Both the position numbers and the translations under genes were made by a program. This document shows positions 41,473 through 50,340 of a DNA stretch of 64,000 nucleotides, in pieces. The notes under the pieces are model-generated. The model had not been told where the DNA came from and ran no database searches. It saw only the letters and a list, made by a program, of their open reading frames with translations. Each line of letters starts with the position of its first letter. The first letter of the stretch is position 1. This stretch comes from DASYXW01 sp035934405 (GTDB taxonomy: Bacteria; Acidobacteriota; Terriglobia; UBA7540), in NCBI GenBank assembly GCA_035934405.1, contig DASYXW010000044.1:124001-188000 (forward strand), read 5' to 3'.

Positions 41473-43284
41473 TCACCATTGCACTCCGGGATAGAGGCTG
41501 GGGATCCGGAAGGCGCGATACGCGAACTGCCCCGCAATGTGCATCTGCCAGATGGTCTGCGGACTGGTGCTGTCGGTAACCTCGAAGACGTCGGCGGTGG
41601 TGGCAAAAAAGTTCGAAGCGCATTCGTCAAACTCGATATTGCCGTTGGCCAGCGTTTCGACATAGCCGCCAAAGACCGAGAAGATTGGCAGCTTATCCTG
41701 GAACGTGATGGTGGCGGTCTTGGCGGTTTCATCGAGCTGGAAGATCTGCACCCGACTCTGGCAAGGAGAGGTGAGGAGGATGCCGCAGCCCACACCGCTG
41801 GAGTTGAGGGCGTTGTTGCCGTTGTCGAACAGCCCGAGCGAGAACACGCCGCTGCTGTTGGCGCTGGCGATGTAGGGGGCGTGTTGCGCATAGAACCAGT
41901 CGGCCGGGTCAGTGCCGCCCTGGAGTTTAAAGTCCCCTTGGTATCCGAGCTTCCAAACAATGTCGCCGGCGCCCTTGCCGTTGTCATAGTCAATTTTGAG
42001 CACCCAGGACTGGTGCCGGATGGAGAGGATCAAGTCGCCGTCGTCAGGCGAATACAGGACGGCGTTGCTGTGGGTCCAGTCGGGGGGGAAACTCAGTTGG
42101 TGGCGGTTGACGTCGAGATGATCGAACTCCGACCAGGTCCAGACCGGCTTGAGGTTGGTGTCGAGGTCAATGAGGACGTCGCCCTCGATGGTTGTGGCGC
42201 CGGGGAATCCCACGAGGTTGGTGAAGGTCTTGTTCTCGCCGCAAATCAAGATCAGGTGGCCGTTGGGCAGGACGGCGAAGTCGTGGTGGGAGCCGACCAC
42301 GGTAAGGTTGAAACCGGCCGCCGCCAGAGCCTGGTTGAGGTCGGCGGCGGTCAACTGAAACACGGTGTTCCCGGCGAGGTCCACCTCTTGTAGAATCGAG
42401 CCGGTTCCGTCGACCACGCCGGAGTCATAATTGATCAGTATGTTGCCGTTCGGCAGCAGTTTGACCGGGTTTGGGATGGTGTTGGCGGGGTAGCCCGGGT
42501 CGAAAAACCAAATCACGTTTCCAGCGAGGTCGGTGGCCGCGACGTTCTCCTGCGTCCCCGTGGCGCTCAACGTGAGCAGGTCAAGCAGCTCGATTCCCGG
42601 GTTCGGCGTCATGCCGGTGGCGGTTGTCGTGGTGATGACCGGGGTTTGCGCAGCCGTGAGACCCCCGGTCGTGAAGGTGTGGTCAGAATCGAGGAACTGT
42701 GTGCTGGCGGATAACTGCACTGCCGCGCGCATATGGTAGGTGGTGAAGCCCTTCATCCCTGCCACGAGAATACTGACCGAACCCCCTCCACTCGGTGCGC
42801 TCACAGACCAGGTCTCCAAGCCGTAATTCGTGTCGGGGCCGAACTGGATCTGCACCTGGCTGCCGGCCGGCGCCATGATGGAGTACTGCGCCACTTGCGG
42901 GTTCTTGGTACTCGAAACCTGCCCGGTCAGCAGCACCGAGACCGTGGCCGCGGCCCCCAGAGAGAAATTGGCGTTGCTGACGACCCCCACGGTGAAGGAG
43001 GCGGGCGCCGAGACGGTGGGGGCCGTGTAGAGCCCGGCGGACGTAACGGTGCCGGTAGCGGCGCTGCCACCCGGCACGCCGTCAACGGACCAGGTGACCG
43101 AGCCGGCGCTGACGCCGGTGCCGCTAACCGAGAACTGAACCGTCTGCCCGGCAAGGACCGCCGCCGAGCCCGGCGTGAGAGTGACCACCATCGTTGTATT
43201 GCTGCTGCCGCCGCACCCTGTCATGAGGGCAACCAGAGCGATGGCGATGATCGAGCATCCGAATCTATAATTCCTCCAGCTCAT
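41473..43284 (-). CDS. Aryl-sulfate sulfotransferase lipoprotein
   Basis: A 603-residue protein with a lipobox (LMTGC, Cys about 24), an Ig-like BIG domain (about 34-115) and a six-bladed beta-propeller typical of arylsulfotransferases: GSHHDFAVLPNGH, DWTHSNAVLY, LSIRHQSWVLKID and YAQHAPYI supply the active-site histidines and arginine. AssT enzymes transfer sulfate between phenols by a sulfo-histidine intermediate in the periplasm. A GGAGGAGAC site precedes the ATG. Confidence 0.85.
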   Translation of the reverse strand: MSWRNYRFGCSIIAIALVALMTGCGGSSNTTMVVTLTPGSAAVLAGQTVQFSVSGTGVSAGSVTWSVDGVPGGSAATGTVTSAGLYTAPTVSAPASFTVGVVSNANFSLGAAATVSVLLTGQVSSTKNPQVAQYSIMAPAGSQVQIQFGPDTNYGLETWSVSAPSGGGSVSILVAGMKGFTTYHMRAAVQLSASTQFLDSDHTFTTGGLTAAQTPVITTTTATGMTPNPGIELLDLLTLSATGTQENVAATDLAGNVIWFFDPGYPANTIPNPVKLLPNGNILINYDSGVVDGTGSILQEVDLAGNTVFQLTAADLNQALAAAGFNLTVVGSHHDFAVLPNGHLILICGENKTFTNLVGFPGATTIEGDVLIDLDTNLKPVWTWSEFDHLDVNRHQLSFPPDWTHSNAVLYSPDDGDLILSIRHQSWVLKIDYDNGKGAGDIVWKLGYQGDFKLQGGTDPADWFYAQHAPYIASANSSGVFSLGLFDNGNNALNSSGVGCGILLTSPCQSRVQIFQLDETAKTATITFQDKLPIFSVFGGYVETLANGNIEFDECASNFFATTADVFEVTDSTSPQTIWQMHIAGQFAYRAFRIPSLYPGVQW

Positions 43285-43526
43285 GTCTCCTCCAATTTAG
43301 CGGGATCTATCCGCCAGCCGCGGGCGGCCATCCGTGGCGCATTATGTCATAAATGGTCGGCGGCAATAGTAAATTTTTTACCTGAAGAATCCTCTTGTAA
43401 CCCTCCCCTCTGGTAGAATCGTCTCTTTTGCTGCGGGCCATTTGGGGCGCCGGGGGGAAACAAGGCAGCGAAGAATACCAGCCGGCGAAAATCCTTCGCC
43501 CATCAAAGTAAAATAAAGGAGAGGCC

Positions 43527-45416
43527 ATGACTCTTGCGCGTTTTCGTTCGTTGATATTATTGGTCGCGCTGGCACTGACCAGCATTTCTGCGCTGGCCCA
43601 GACTGGGACCACGATGACACTTGAAGTAGACGCCACGCAGGCGCCGATGAAGGTGCTTCGCACGCGCGAAGTGATACCGGTGAAGCCCGGAGCGGTTACG
43701 CTCTACTACCCGAAATGGATTCCGGGCGAGCACGAGCCGGACGGTCCCATTGCCAACCTGACGGGATTGAAGTTCACCGCCGGCGGCAAGACGATTCCCT
43801 GGCGGCGCGACCTGCTGGACGTGTTCACCTTTCACGTGGATGTGCCGGAGGGCGTGGACCGTCTTGACGTCGCGTTTGACTATATCGAGCCCTCCGGCGG
43901 CCCATATAGCGGAGGCGCTTCGGCTACCGACAAGCTGGTGGTGCTGAGCTGGAACCAAAACGTGCTTTACCCCGCCGGTGTCAAAGCGCAGGAAATCACC
44001 TGCCAGCCCACACTGAAGCTTCCGGAGGGCTGGAAATTCGGCACGGCGCTGCCAGTGGAGGGCCAGTCGGGCGACGAAGTGACCTTCAAACCCGTCGAGT
44101 TCAACCGGCTGGTGGATTCGCCGGTGATTGCCGGCGAGTACTATCGGGCGGTAGACGTCACGCCGCCCGGCGAGCCGATTCATCACGAGATCGACATGGT
44201 GGCGGATAGCGCGGCGGCGCTCGAAATGAGCGACGACGAGAAGAAAGATTTCACCAACCTCGTGGCGGAGACCGGGAAGCTCTTCGGCGCGCGACACTAT
44301 CGCGACTATCACTTTCTGCTGACGCTGAGCGATCACGTGGCGCACTTCGGTCTGGAACACCATGAGTCCGACGACAGCCGCACCAACGAGCGCACGCTGA
44401 TTGGCCCCATGGGGAAGCGCCGGGTGGGCGGGCTACTCTCGCACGAATTCGTCCATTCCTGGAACGGCAAGTTCCGCCGGCCCGCCGACTTGAGCTCGCC
44501 CTATTACGAAGCACCCATGAAGACCGACCTGCTGTGGGTATACGAGGGCTTGACGGAATACCTGGGCGACCTGCTGGCGGCGCGCAGCGGCCTGTGGACG
44601 CCGAAGCAGTACGAGGAGAACCTGGCGGGGATCGCAGCGGGGCTCGGACCGGGCACGCCGGGCCGCACCTGGCGCCCGCTGCAGGATACCGCCGACGCCA
44701 TCCCCGGCATGTTTGCGTTCGGCGGCGGCTGGCCGAGCTGGCGGCGGGGCGCGGACTACTATCCTGAGGGCGAGCTCATCTGGCTTGACGCCGCCATGAC
44801 CATCAAGCGCGAAAGTCACGGCAAGAAATCGTTCGAGGACTTCGCCCACGCGTTTTACGGCGGTCCCAACAACGGTCCGGAATTGAAGCCGTATACATTT
44901 GACGATCTGGTGAACACTTTGAACCAGGTCGTGCCCTATGATTGGGCAAGCTTCTTCCGCGAACGGTTGACTTCCACCTCGCCCGAGTCGCCGACGGGCG
45001 GCATCGAGGCAGGCGGCTGGAAGGTGGAATACAACGACAAGCCGCCCGAGGGGGCGCGCGGCGGCGGGCCGTTCGGGCGGGGCGGCGTTAACGCGGCGTT
45101 TTCGCTTGGTCTGCGGCTGAACGGCGAAGGTCAGGTGTTTGACTCGCTGGTCGGCAGCCCGGCGTTCAAGGCCGGCATCACGTCGGGCATGAAAATCGTG
45201 GCGGTGAACGGACGGGCGTTCACAGCCGACGTCCTCGGCGACGCCATCAAGGCCAGCAAGGCGGGTTCGGCGCCCATCGAGCTGCTGGTCGAGAACGACG
45301 ATTACTACTCGACGCACGGCGTGGAATATCACGGCGGCGAGCGGTATCCTCATCTCGTGCGCGAGGCGGGCAAGCCGGATTTGCTGGAGCAGCTTGTTAA
45401 GCCGCTGGCGAAATGA
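43527..45416 (+). CDS. M61-family peptidase with PDZ domain, exported
   Basis: A 629-residue protein with a signal peptide (about 1-24, ending SALAQ), an M61 N-terminal beta domain, the gluzincin site HEFVHSWNGK (His306, Glu307, His310) with third ligand Glu in VYEGLTEYLGDLL, and a C-terminal PDZ domain (about 525-605: FDSLVGSPAFKAGITSGMKI). The family founder is a glycyl aminopeptidase. An AAAGGAGAG site lies just before the ATG. Confidence 0.9.
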   Translation: MTLARFRSLILLVALALTSISALAQTGTTMTLEVDATQAPMKVLRTREVIPVKPGAVTLYYPKWIPGEHEPDGPIANLTGLKFTAGGKTIPWRRDLLDVFTFHVDVPEGVDRLDVAFDYIEPSGGPYSGGASATDKLVVLSWNQNVLYPAGVKAQEITCQPTLKLPEGWKFGTALPVEGQSGDEVTFKPVEFNRLVDSPVIAGEYYRAVDVTPPGEPIHHEIDMVADSAAALEMSDDEKKDFTNLVAETGKLFGARHYRDYHFLLTLSDHVAHFGLEHHESDDSRTNERTLIGPMGKRRVGGLLSHEFVHSWNGKFRRPADLSSPYYEAPMKTDLLWVYEGLTEYLGDLLAARSGLWTPKQYEENLAGIAAGLGPGTPGRTWRPLQDTADAIPGMFAFGGGWPSWRRGADYYPEGELIWLDAAMTIKRESHGKKSFEDFAHAFYGGPNNGPELKPYTFDDLVNTLNQVVPYDWASFFRERLTSTSPESPTGGIEAGGWKVEYNDKPPEGARGGGPFGRGGVNAAFSLGLRLNGEGQVFDSLVGSPAFKAGITSGMKIVAVNGRAFTADVLGDAIKASKAGSAPIELLVENDDYYSTHGVEYHGGERYPHLVREAGKPDLLEQLVKPLAK

Positions 45417-45422
45417 CCACTG

Positions 45423-45469
45423 TTGCCCCCGGGGGCGATTCGCTAATCGCCCCTCGACCACTGGGGCAA
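45423..45469. repeat. Nested palindrome between two exported-protein genes
   Basis: Inner arms GGGGCGATT (45432-45440) and AATCGCCCC (45445-45453) with loop CGCT; outer arms TTGCCCC (45423-45429) and GGGGCAA (45463-45469). A related GCGATT/AATCGC hairpin lies at 57608-57623. It lies between a stop and a start and may shape expression of the downstream gene. Confidence 0.7.
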
Positions 45470-45477
45470 GGATCACC

Positions 45478-45993
45478 ATGATGCGAAGACCTGTGGTTGG
45501 ATGTATCTTGTTGCTCGCGTTCGCGGCACTCCTCCCGGCGCAGGAATCCGAGCCCGGTCCGGAGCAACAGAAGCTCGGATACTTTGTGGGCGCCTGGATG
45601 CTGAACGGCGACATGAAGCCGGGAGGCAAGTTCAGCGGCACGGAGCAGAACGAATGGCTGTCGGGCGGATTCTTCGTCGTGTCCCACTCCGACACCAAGA
45701 TGTCGACGGGGGACATCAAGGGGCTCTCGGTCATGGGATACGACCCCGACGCTGGGGCGTACACCTATCACGCCTTCAGCAGCACGGGAACCATCGAGTC
45801 CGCCACCGGCACGCTGCAAGATGATACTTGGACGTGGCTGAGTGAATCGAAGATGAACGGAACCGCGGTGAAAACGCGGTTCACGGTCAAGGAGGTTTCG
45901 GGCAAGTCCTACACGTTCAAGTTCGAGACCTCCACGGACGGCGGCAAGGCTTGGTCGAAGATCATGGAGGGGAAGGCCGCAAAGCTTCGTTGA
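45478..45993 (+). CDS. Exported DUF1579-like protein
   Basis: A 171-residue protein with a signal peptide (MMRRPVVGCILLLAFAALLP) and a DUF1579-type beta-barrel: LGYFVGAWMLNGDMK, then EWLSGGFFVVSH, MGYDPDAGAYTYHAFSSTG and WTWLSESKMNG. The function of this barrel family is unknown. It is 61 bases after the M61 gene and may be in its transcript, with a nested palindrome between them. Confidence 0.8.
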   Translation: MMRRPVVGCILLLAFAALLPAQESEPGPEQQKLGYFVGAWMLNGDMKPGGKFSGTEQNEWLSGGFFVVSHSDTKMSTGDIKGLSVMGYDPDAGAYTYHAFSSTGTIESATGTLQDDTWTWLSESKMNGTAVKTRFTVKEVSGKSYTFKFETSTDGGKAWSKIMEGKAAKLR

Positions 45994-46048
45994 GCAGTGC
46001 TGAAGAACGCGCACGGCGTCACCGCCGGGCTTCGCGCGCACTCGAAGG

Positions 46049-46077
46049 TTGACCCATCTGCCGGGCAGCGGTATACT
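46049..46077 (+). promoter_or_regulatory. Sigma70 promoter for efp
   Basis: TTGACC (46049-46054), exactly 17 bp, TATACT (46072-46077), 81 bases before the efp ATG. Confidence 0.65.
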
Positions 46078-46157
46078 GATTAGTTGGGCTCATGCGCGAT
46101 AGGATTTGCTCCTGCCTGTTTTGACGCCCTGCCCGAAAAATCCACTGAGGTCATCGA

Positions 46158-46715
46158 ATGCAAGCCAATGATTTGCGGCCAGGAATGGTCATCCGGCACA
46201 ACAACGAGCTCTATTCGATCTACAAGGCCGAGCATCGCACGCCCGGCAACCTGCGCGCCTTTGTGCAGGCCAAGATGCGCAACCTGCGCACCAACGCCAT
46301 GAACGATCATCGCTTTCGCTCGACCGACGAAGTGGAGCGCGCCATGCTCGACGAGACCGACATGCAGTACCTCTATTCCGACGGCGATTCGTTCTATTTC
46401 ATGAACACGGCCAACTACGAGCAGGTGCACTTGCACAAGGACGTGGTGGGCGAGCGGGCGCAGTTCCTGGTGCCCGACGTGGTGCTCAAGATCGAGTATT
46501 TTGAAGGCCGCCCGATTGACATCGCGCTGCCCGCCACCGTGGATCTGAAGGTCGTCGAGACCGAGCCGGGCATTAAGGGCGGCTCCGCGACCAACGTGCA
46601 GAAACCCGCCAAGCTCGAAACCGGCGTGATTGTGAACGTGCCTCCGTTCATCAATGAGGGCGACATGATCCGCGTGGATACCACAGAGGGAACGTACCTC
46701 GAACGAGCCAAGTAA
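46158..46715 (+). CDS. efp: Elongation factor P
   Basis: A 185-residue EF-P, which enters the ribosomal E site and rescues stalling at polyproline. All three beta-barrel domains are present (QANDLRPGMVIRHNNELYSI to NEGDMIRVDTTEGTYLERAK). The domain I loop that reaches the peptidyl-transferase centre reads RTPGNLRAF: Asn31 lies where E. coli has the modified Lys34 (PGKGQAF). None of the known lysine or arginine modification residues occupies the tip, although Arg33 is close. No modification enzyme gene is nearby. Confidence 0.95.
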   Translation: MQANDLRPGMVIRHNNELYSIYKAEHRTPGNLRAFVQAKMRNLRTNAMNDHRFRSTDEVERAMLDETDMQYLYSDGDSFYFMNTANYEQVHLHKDVVGERAQFLVPDVVLKIEYFEGRPIDIALPATVDLKVVETEPGIKGGSATNVQKPAKLETGVIVNVPPFINEGDMIRVDTTEGTYLERAK

Positions 46716-46717
46716 CA

Positions 46718-46756
46718 CAGTGGCGAGTGGCTAGTGACGAGTGACGAGCGAGCACT
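46718..46756. repeat. 7-bp-period array after efp
   Basis: TGGCGAG, TGGCTAG, TGACGAG, TGACGAG units. Confidence 0.75.
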
Positions 46757-46762
46757 CCCCCG

Positions 46763-47758
46763 CTAGCGTATTTGGCGATCACTCTCCAGCTCCAAACCCG
46801 CCGGTGTGACCTTGTACACCGCCTCGTAGCGCGGCGGCGCCTGCCCAAGCGCTGCGGCCTGAACGAACTCCTGCTCTTTCAGGTGCCGAATCACAATTCG
46901 GTCGCGCTCCGCCTCGAGTTGCCCGTCGTAAATATCCCGCGCCTGCCACAGCACCTTCGCCGACTGACCGTCGAACGCGTAAAGTGTGGCGGAGAGGCGG
47001 GGATGACTTTCGCCTAGCCTAGTTCCATAGACTAGCACCCAGAACTGGCCGGCGGGCACGCCGCCGGGCGGGGCGGGAAAAACGTAATGCAGATCGGCGC
47101 CGGGGACGAAGTGCACGACTGCGGCAAGCCGGACGGGCCGGACTGGCCGCGCCGAATTGGCCGCGTTGGCGGGGCCGTAAGGAACCTCAAAGAAGCCGAG
47201 CACGTTGGTGCGGTCCTGGTCGGTCCATCCCAGCATGTACCCGGCGCCCACCAGTTCGCCGTCCTGCCAAGCTCTGGCGAAAACCGCCGGCTGGCCCACC
47301 AAGGGATAGTGCAGCAGCGAGAAGTCGTGATCCATCACACGCCGCACTCTCACGTCGTAGGGCACATCGTAGGGGATCGGCGCCGTGCCACTCGATTCCT
47401 CGCCGCTGCCCGCGCCAGAGTTGCGCGCCGACCCCGCCGCGCCAGGCGCCGCGATGGGAGGGTGCTTGCCGAGCCACCGCTCCACGTCATCGAACACCAA
47501 CGTCTGAATCTGGCTGGTGACGGGCGCGGCGTCATCGAGCTGCACGCCGGTCAATTCGCGCGCCAGGTAGTTCACATGACCGGGGACGTCGGCGGGCGGG
47601 GGCGGGGGCGCCTTTTTCCTTTTGGCCTGCGCCACGGCTCCGAACGCCACGATTAGCCCGAGGAGGATGACCGCCGCCAGCCCCCCGCTCGCTGCGCGAG
47701 ACCCGCGCCCAGAAACCTTGCCGGCCCGCCGCGCCCTATTGTTTATGGCCATGCCCAT
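46763..47758 (-). CDS. Unknown exported protein
   Basis: A 331-residue protein with an N-terminal signal or anchor (about 27-46, LAAVILLGLIVAFGAVAQA) and then AKRKKAPPPPPADVPGHVNYL, a lysine-proline linker. The mature part has an insertion rich in Gly, Ser and Ala (about 110-130) and an all-beta look (VVHFVPGADLHYVFPAPPGG, then FWVLVYGTRLG and LSATLYAFDGQSAKVLWQ). I do not recognise a family. It is convergent with efp. Confidence 0.6.
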   Translation of the reverse strand: MGMAINNRARRAGKVSGRGSRAASGGLAAVILLGLIVAFGAVAQAKRKKAPPPPPADVPGHVNYLARELTGVQLDDAAPVTSQIQTLVFDDVERWLGKHPPIAAPGAAGSARNSGAGSGEESSGTAPIPYDVPYDVRVRRVMDHDFSLLHYPLVGQPAVFARAWQDGELVGAGYMLGWTDQDRTNVLGFFEVPYGPANAANSARPVRPVRLAAVVHFVPGADLHYVFPAPPGGVPAGQFWVLVYGTRLGESHPRLSATLYAFDGQSAKVLWQARDIYDGQLEAERDRIVIRHLKEQEFVQAAALGQAPPRYEAVYKVTPAGLELESDRQIR

Positions 47759-48544
47759 TCTCTCCCGGTAAGTTGAAGTCCGACCTCGGCAGCACCGACC
47801 AGAATACGCCAAAGGGGGCGGTTGGCGAGGGTCAATTTCGCCCTGGCGGCAGCGCCGAATCCTTGCCGGCGGCGCGGGTTTCCAGCCTGCCCGAGGCCGG
47901 GAAGGCTTGTCCTGGGCGAAGCGAAGGAATGCCGGGGTTTATGTCGCACCACGGGCGAATCCGCACGTGGGGATGACAAAGTGTGTTCCCATTTAGAATC
48001 AGCAACATTCCGGTTTCATCCGGAAACGCCCTCCGGACGCCCCTCGCGCGGCGACTGGGGGTGGCTCACCTTGTTCGGGCCGGCAGTGCGATTCTGCAAT
48101 GGCGACTGATGCGCGAGAACGAATCTTTCCGGCAAATCAGTGTCTAGGTATATGAAAAAACTAGACTTAGAACCAGTCAGTTCGTTCCGTCGAAAATGCC
48201 CTATGCCATTGAATATACAGGGCATAGCTCTATCCACTTCGTTTAGGCCCTGTGTTTTCAACAGGCAGTTGGCCGCCGAGTCATCCTCTTGGACTAACCA
48301 GGAGCACTGGAGAGGTTCTCCCAATGGAATGGTTCCGGCGGCATCGCAGGCTCCGAACCGCATGTGGGTGCTGCAGGCCAATCGGTCGTAGTATGTTGGT
48401 TCAAGCGCCGATGTCTTGCTCAATTCTTCTCCCCATTCCGAAGTCAGGTACCGCTGACGATATTTACCAATATACACCAGTCGTTTGGATTGTCAAGATG
48501 AAACTGCGTGGGGTAGCAGGTCGCCGCAGGCGCAACCGGGTAAG
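47759..48544. other. Gene-poor region with lower GC and hairpins
   Basis: No convincing gene. A 153-codon frame on the minus strand (48016-48477) would start with GTG and has no recognisable domain. From about 48120 to 48480 the GC content drops and hairpins occur: GTCTAG/CTAGAC around 48142-48166 and ATGCCCT/AGGGCAT around 48198-48227. It may hold a non-coding RNA or decayed sequence. At 47830-47990 there are dispersed-repeat fragments. Confidence 0.45.
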
Positions 48545-50005
48545 CTAACGGTTGGGGAAGACTTGCGCGACCAGTTCCCGATACGCAGGCTCGTTATGCA
48601 GCCCGTTCAGCGTGGGGTCGATTCGAATGGTCAGCAGGTTCACTTCGTGCTGCCGATATGCAATCTGGAGGTACCCCAAGGCCTCTTGCTTGTGCCCCAG
48701 CATGGCGCAGGCCTGGGCAAGCGGATAGGCAGGCTGCGATCCCTTTTCGAAACGCTCCTTCTTCTGTTGCAGGATGCTCCCGAGCATCCCGTTGACGCCA
48801 TTTCGCGCCCAGCCCTGCTCTTGCGCCTGGACGAGCGCCAGTTCCTGCTCATCCTTCGTCAACAAGGCCATCTGGCGGGACTCAATAAGGTAGCCGGGAT
48901 AGTCCCCATTCGCCAGATCGATGAAGGCCAGGTAACGATGGGGCGACATGAAACTCGGATCATCCCGCTCCATCCTCCGCAGGAGGGCCACCGCCTCATC
49001 CGCGCGCCCGGCGTAGAAAAGAATCAACCCTTTGTCGGCCAGTATGGCCTTGGAGCCGGGGTCCAATTCCTGAGCGCGGTTGATCTGCGCGATGGCTTCC
49101 TGGGAGCGGCCCACGGTCATGAGGAAGGTGGCGTGCCAGTGATGAGCCCGCACGTTGGAGGGGTTGAGTTCGATGGCGCGATTGAATTCCCGGTCGGCGG
49201 TCGCGGTATCCCACGCGCCGTAAAAGGAAGCGAAGGCGAGCGATGCATGGGCGTCGGAGGAGGAGTCGTCCAATTCCACCGCCTTCTTGGCCGCTGCCAG
49301 CGCCCTCGGGAACGCTTCGCTGTCCGGCATGGTGCCATACTCGCGCAGCAGGTTATAGCAGTCTGCCAGACCTACATAGGCCGGGGCGTAGCTGGGATCG
49401 TGAACGATGGACTGAGTAAAGTAATCCACCGCGCGATTGAGATCGGGGGCGGTGCGCTTGTGCCAATAGTATCGCCCTTGCAGGTAAAGCGCTTCGGCCT
49501 GGGCCCTGGCAGGCTGAGGAGCGGAAGAGGCTCTTGCCGGCTCGGCCCGTCCAATGAATATTCCGGGCAATCGCTTTCCGAGGTCTGCGCGGAAGAGCCA
49601 AATGACCGCCAGGCTCGCTGCCAGGGCCAGCCCGAGACCTGCAACCGTTAACGGGCGGCGCCAAGCCGGGGGCGTCCGGCGGCGAGCGCCATCGCCCCGT
49701 GAAGCTTCTGCACTCGGCGCGCCTGCCGTTGCCGGCGCCGGAATTTCCGCTGGCTCGGCTCGCTGCTCCGCTTCCAGACGGCCTCGCCGTTCCTCCCACC
49801 AGGTGTCCAACTCCGCCTTATAGGCATAAACCGTGCCGAGCTTCCGGTGCACGTGGCGGTGGACTGGCATACCCTCCTGTTTCTCCCAGCGCTGCACGGT
49901 GGTGACGCCGCACTTCAGGTAGGCCGCGATTTCCTTCCACGAGCCTAGCCGCTCGTCCGGCTGGCGGTTGGCGGGAGCAGGGAACGGGGAGACAGCCTTG
50001 GCCAT
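48545..50005 (-). CDS. Membrane-anchored HTH-TPR regulator
   Basis: A 486-residue protein with an N-terminal MerR/excisionase-like helix-turn-helix (about 20-70: SWKEIAAYLKCGVTTVQRWEKQEGMPVHRH), a linker rich in Ala, Pro and Glu, one membrane helix (about 117-138: LTVAGLGLALAASLAVIWLF) and a periplasmic TPR domain of about eight units (about 165-480). The layout is that of CadC-like one-component regulators: DNA binding in the cytoplasm, sensing outside. It is divergent from the giant surface protein gene across 335 bp. Confidence 0.85.
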   Translation of the reverse strand: MAKAVSPFPAPANRQPDERLGSWKEIAAYLKCGVTTVQRWEKQEGMPVHRHVHRKLGTVYAYKAELDTWWEERRGRLEAEQRAEPAEIPAPATAGAPSAEASRGDGARRRTPPAWRRPLTVAGLGLALAASLAVIWLFRADLGKRLPGIFIGRAEPARASSAPQPARAQAEALYLQGRYYWHKRTAPDLNRAVDYFTQSIVHDPSYAPAYVGLADCYNLLREYGTMPDSEAFPRALAAAKKAVELDDSSSDAHASLAFASFYGAWDTATADREFNRAIELNPSNVRAHHWHATFLMTVGRSQEAIAQINRAQELDPGSKAILADKGLILFYAGRADEAVALLRRMERDDPSFMSPHRYLAFIDLANGDYPGYLIESRQMALLTKDEQELALVQAQEQGWARNGVNGMLGSILQQKKERFEKGSQPAYPLAQACAMLGHKQEALGYLQIAYRQHEVNLLTIRIDPTLNGLHNEPAYRELVAQVFPNR

Positions 50006-50340
50006 AAAACCTACGAAATCCTAACCGATGGCCCTCCAGCTTTCAAGAGCACACTTGCCATTGTTCGAGAAGGTACGTCCGCGTAGCGTCGGGTTTATCC
50101 GCCATTTTGTGGCGGCATAAAGCCGCCTCTACACACCCAATCCGCAGCCGAACGAACCCCGGACGGCCCTAAGCTGACACCAAAGTACACCATTTCGAGC
50201 TTGGTGCAACTTGGAGCTTGAAACCATGCCCCCTGAAGCCTTACAAAGACCTGCGATGCGGATAGGTCTGTGCGACGCCGACCCGACAGTCGTCGAAGCC
50301 AAGCTCAACTAGAGCAATGGTTTCTGAGGGGAGAAACTCG
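50006..50340. promoter_or_regulatory. Divergent intergenic region with alternative hairpins
   Basis: Two hairpins share one strand: CCGCCA-TTTTG-TGGCGG (50099-50115) and GGCGGC-ATAAA-GCCGCC (50111-50127). They cannot form together. The second belongs to a dispersed GGCGGC-type palindrome family. The rest (50130-50330) shows no clear promoter. A GAGGGGAG site precedes the ATG at 50341. Confidence 0.5.

Noticed and set aside
48016..48477. A 153-codon minus-strand frame in the low-GC region
   Set aside because: GTG start, no ribosome-binding site, no recognisable domain and unusual residue composition; left as an unannotated possibility inside the region entry.
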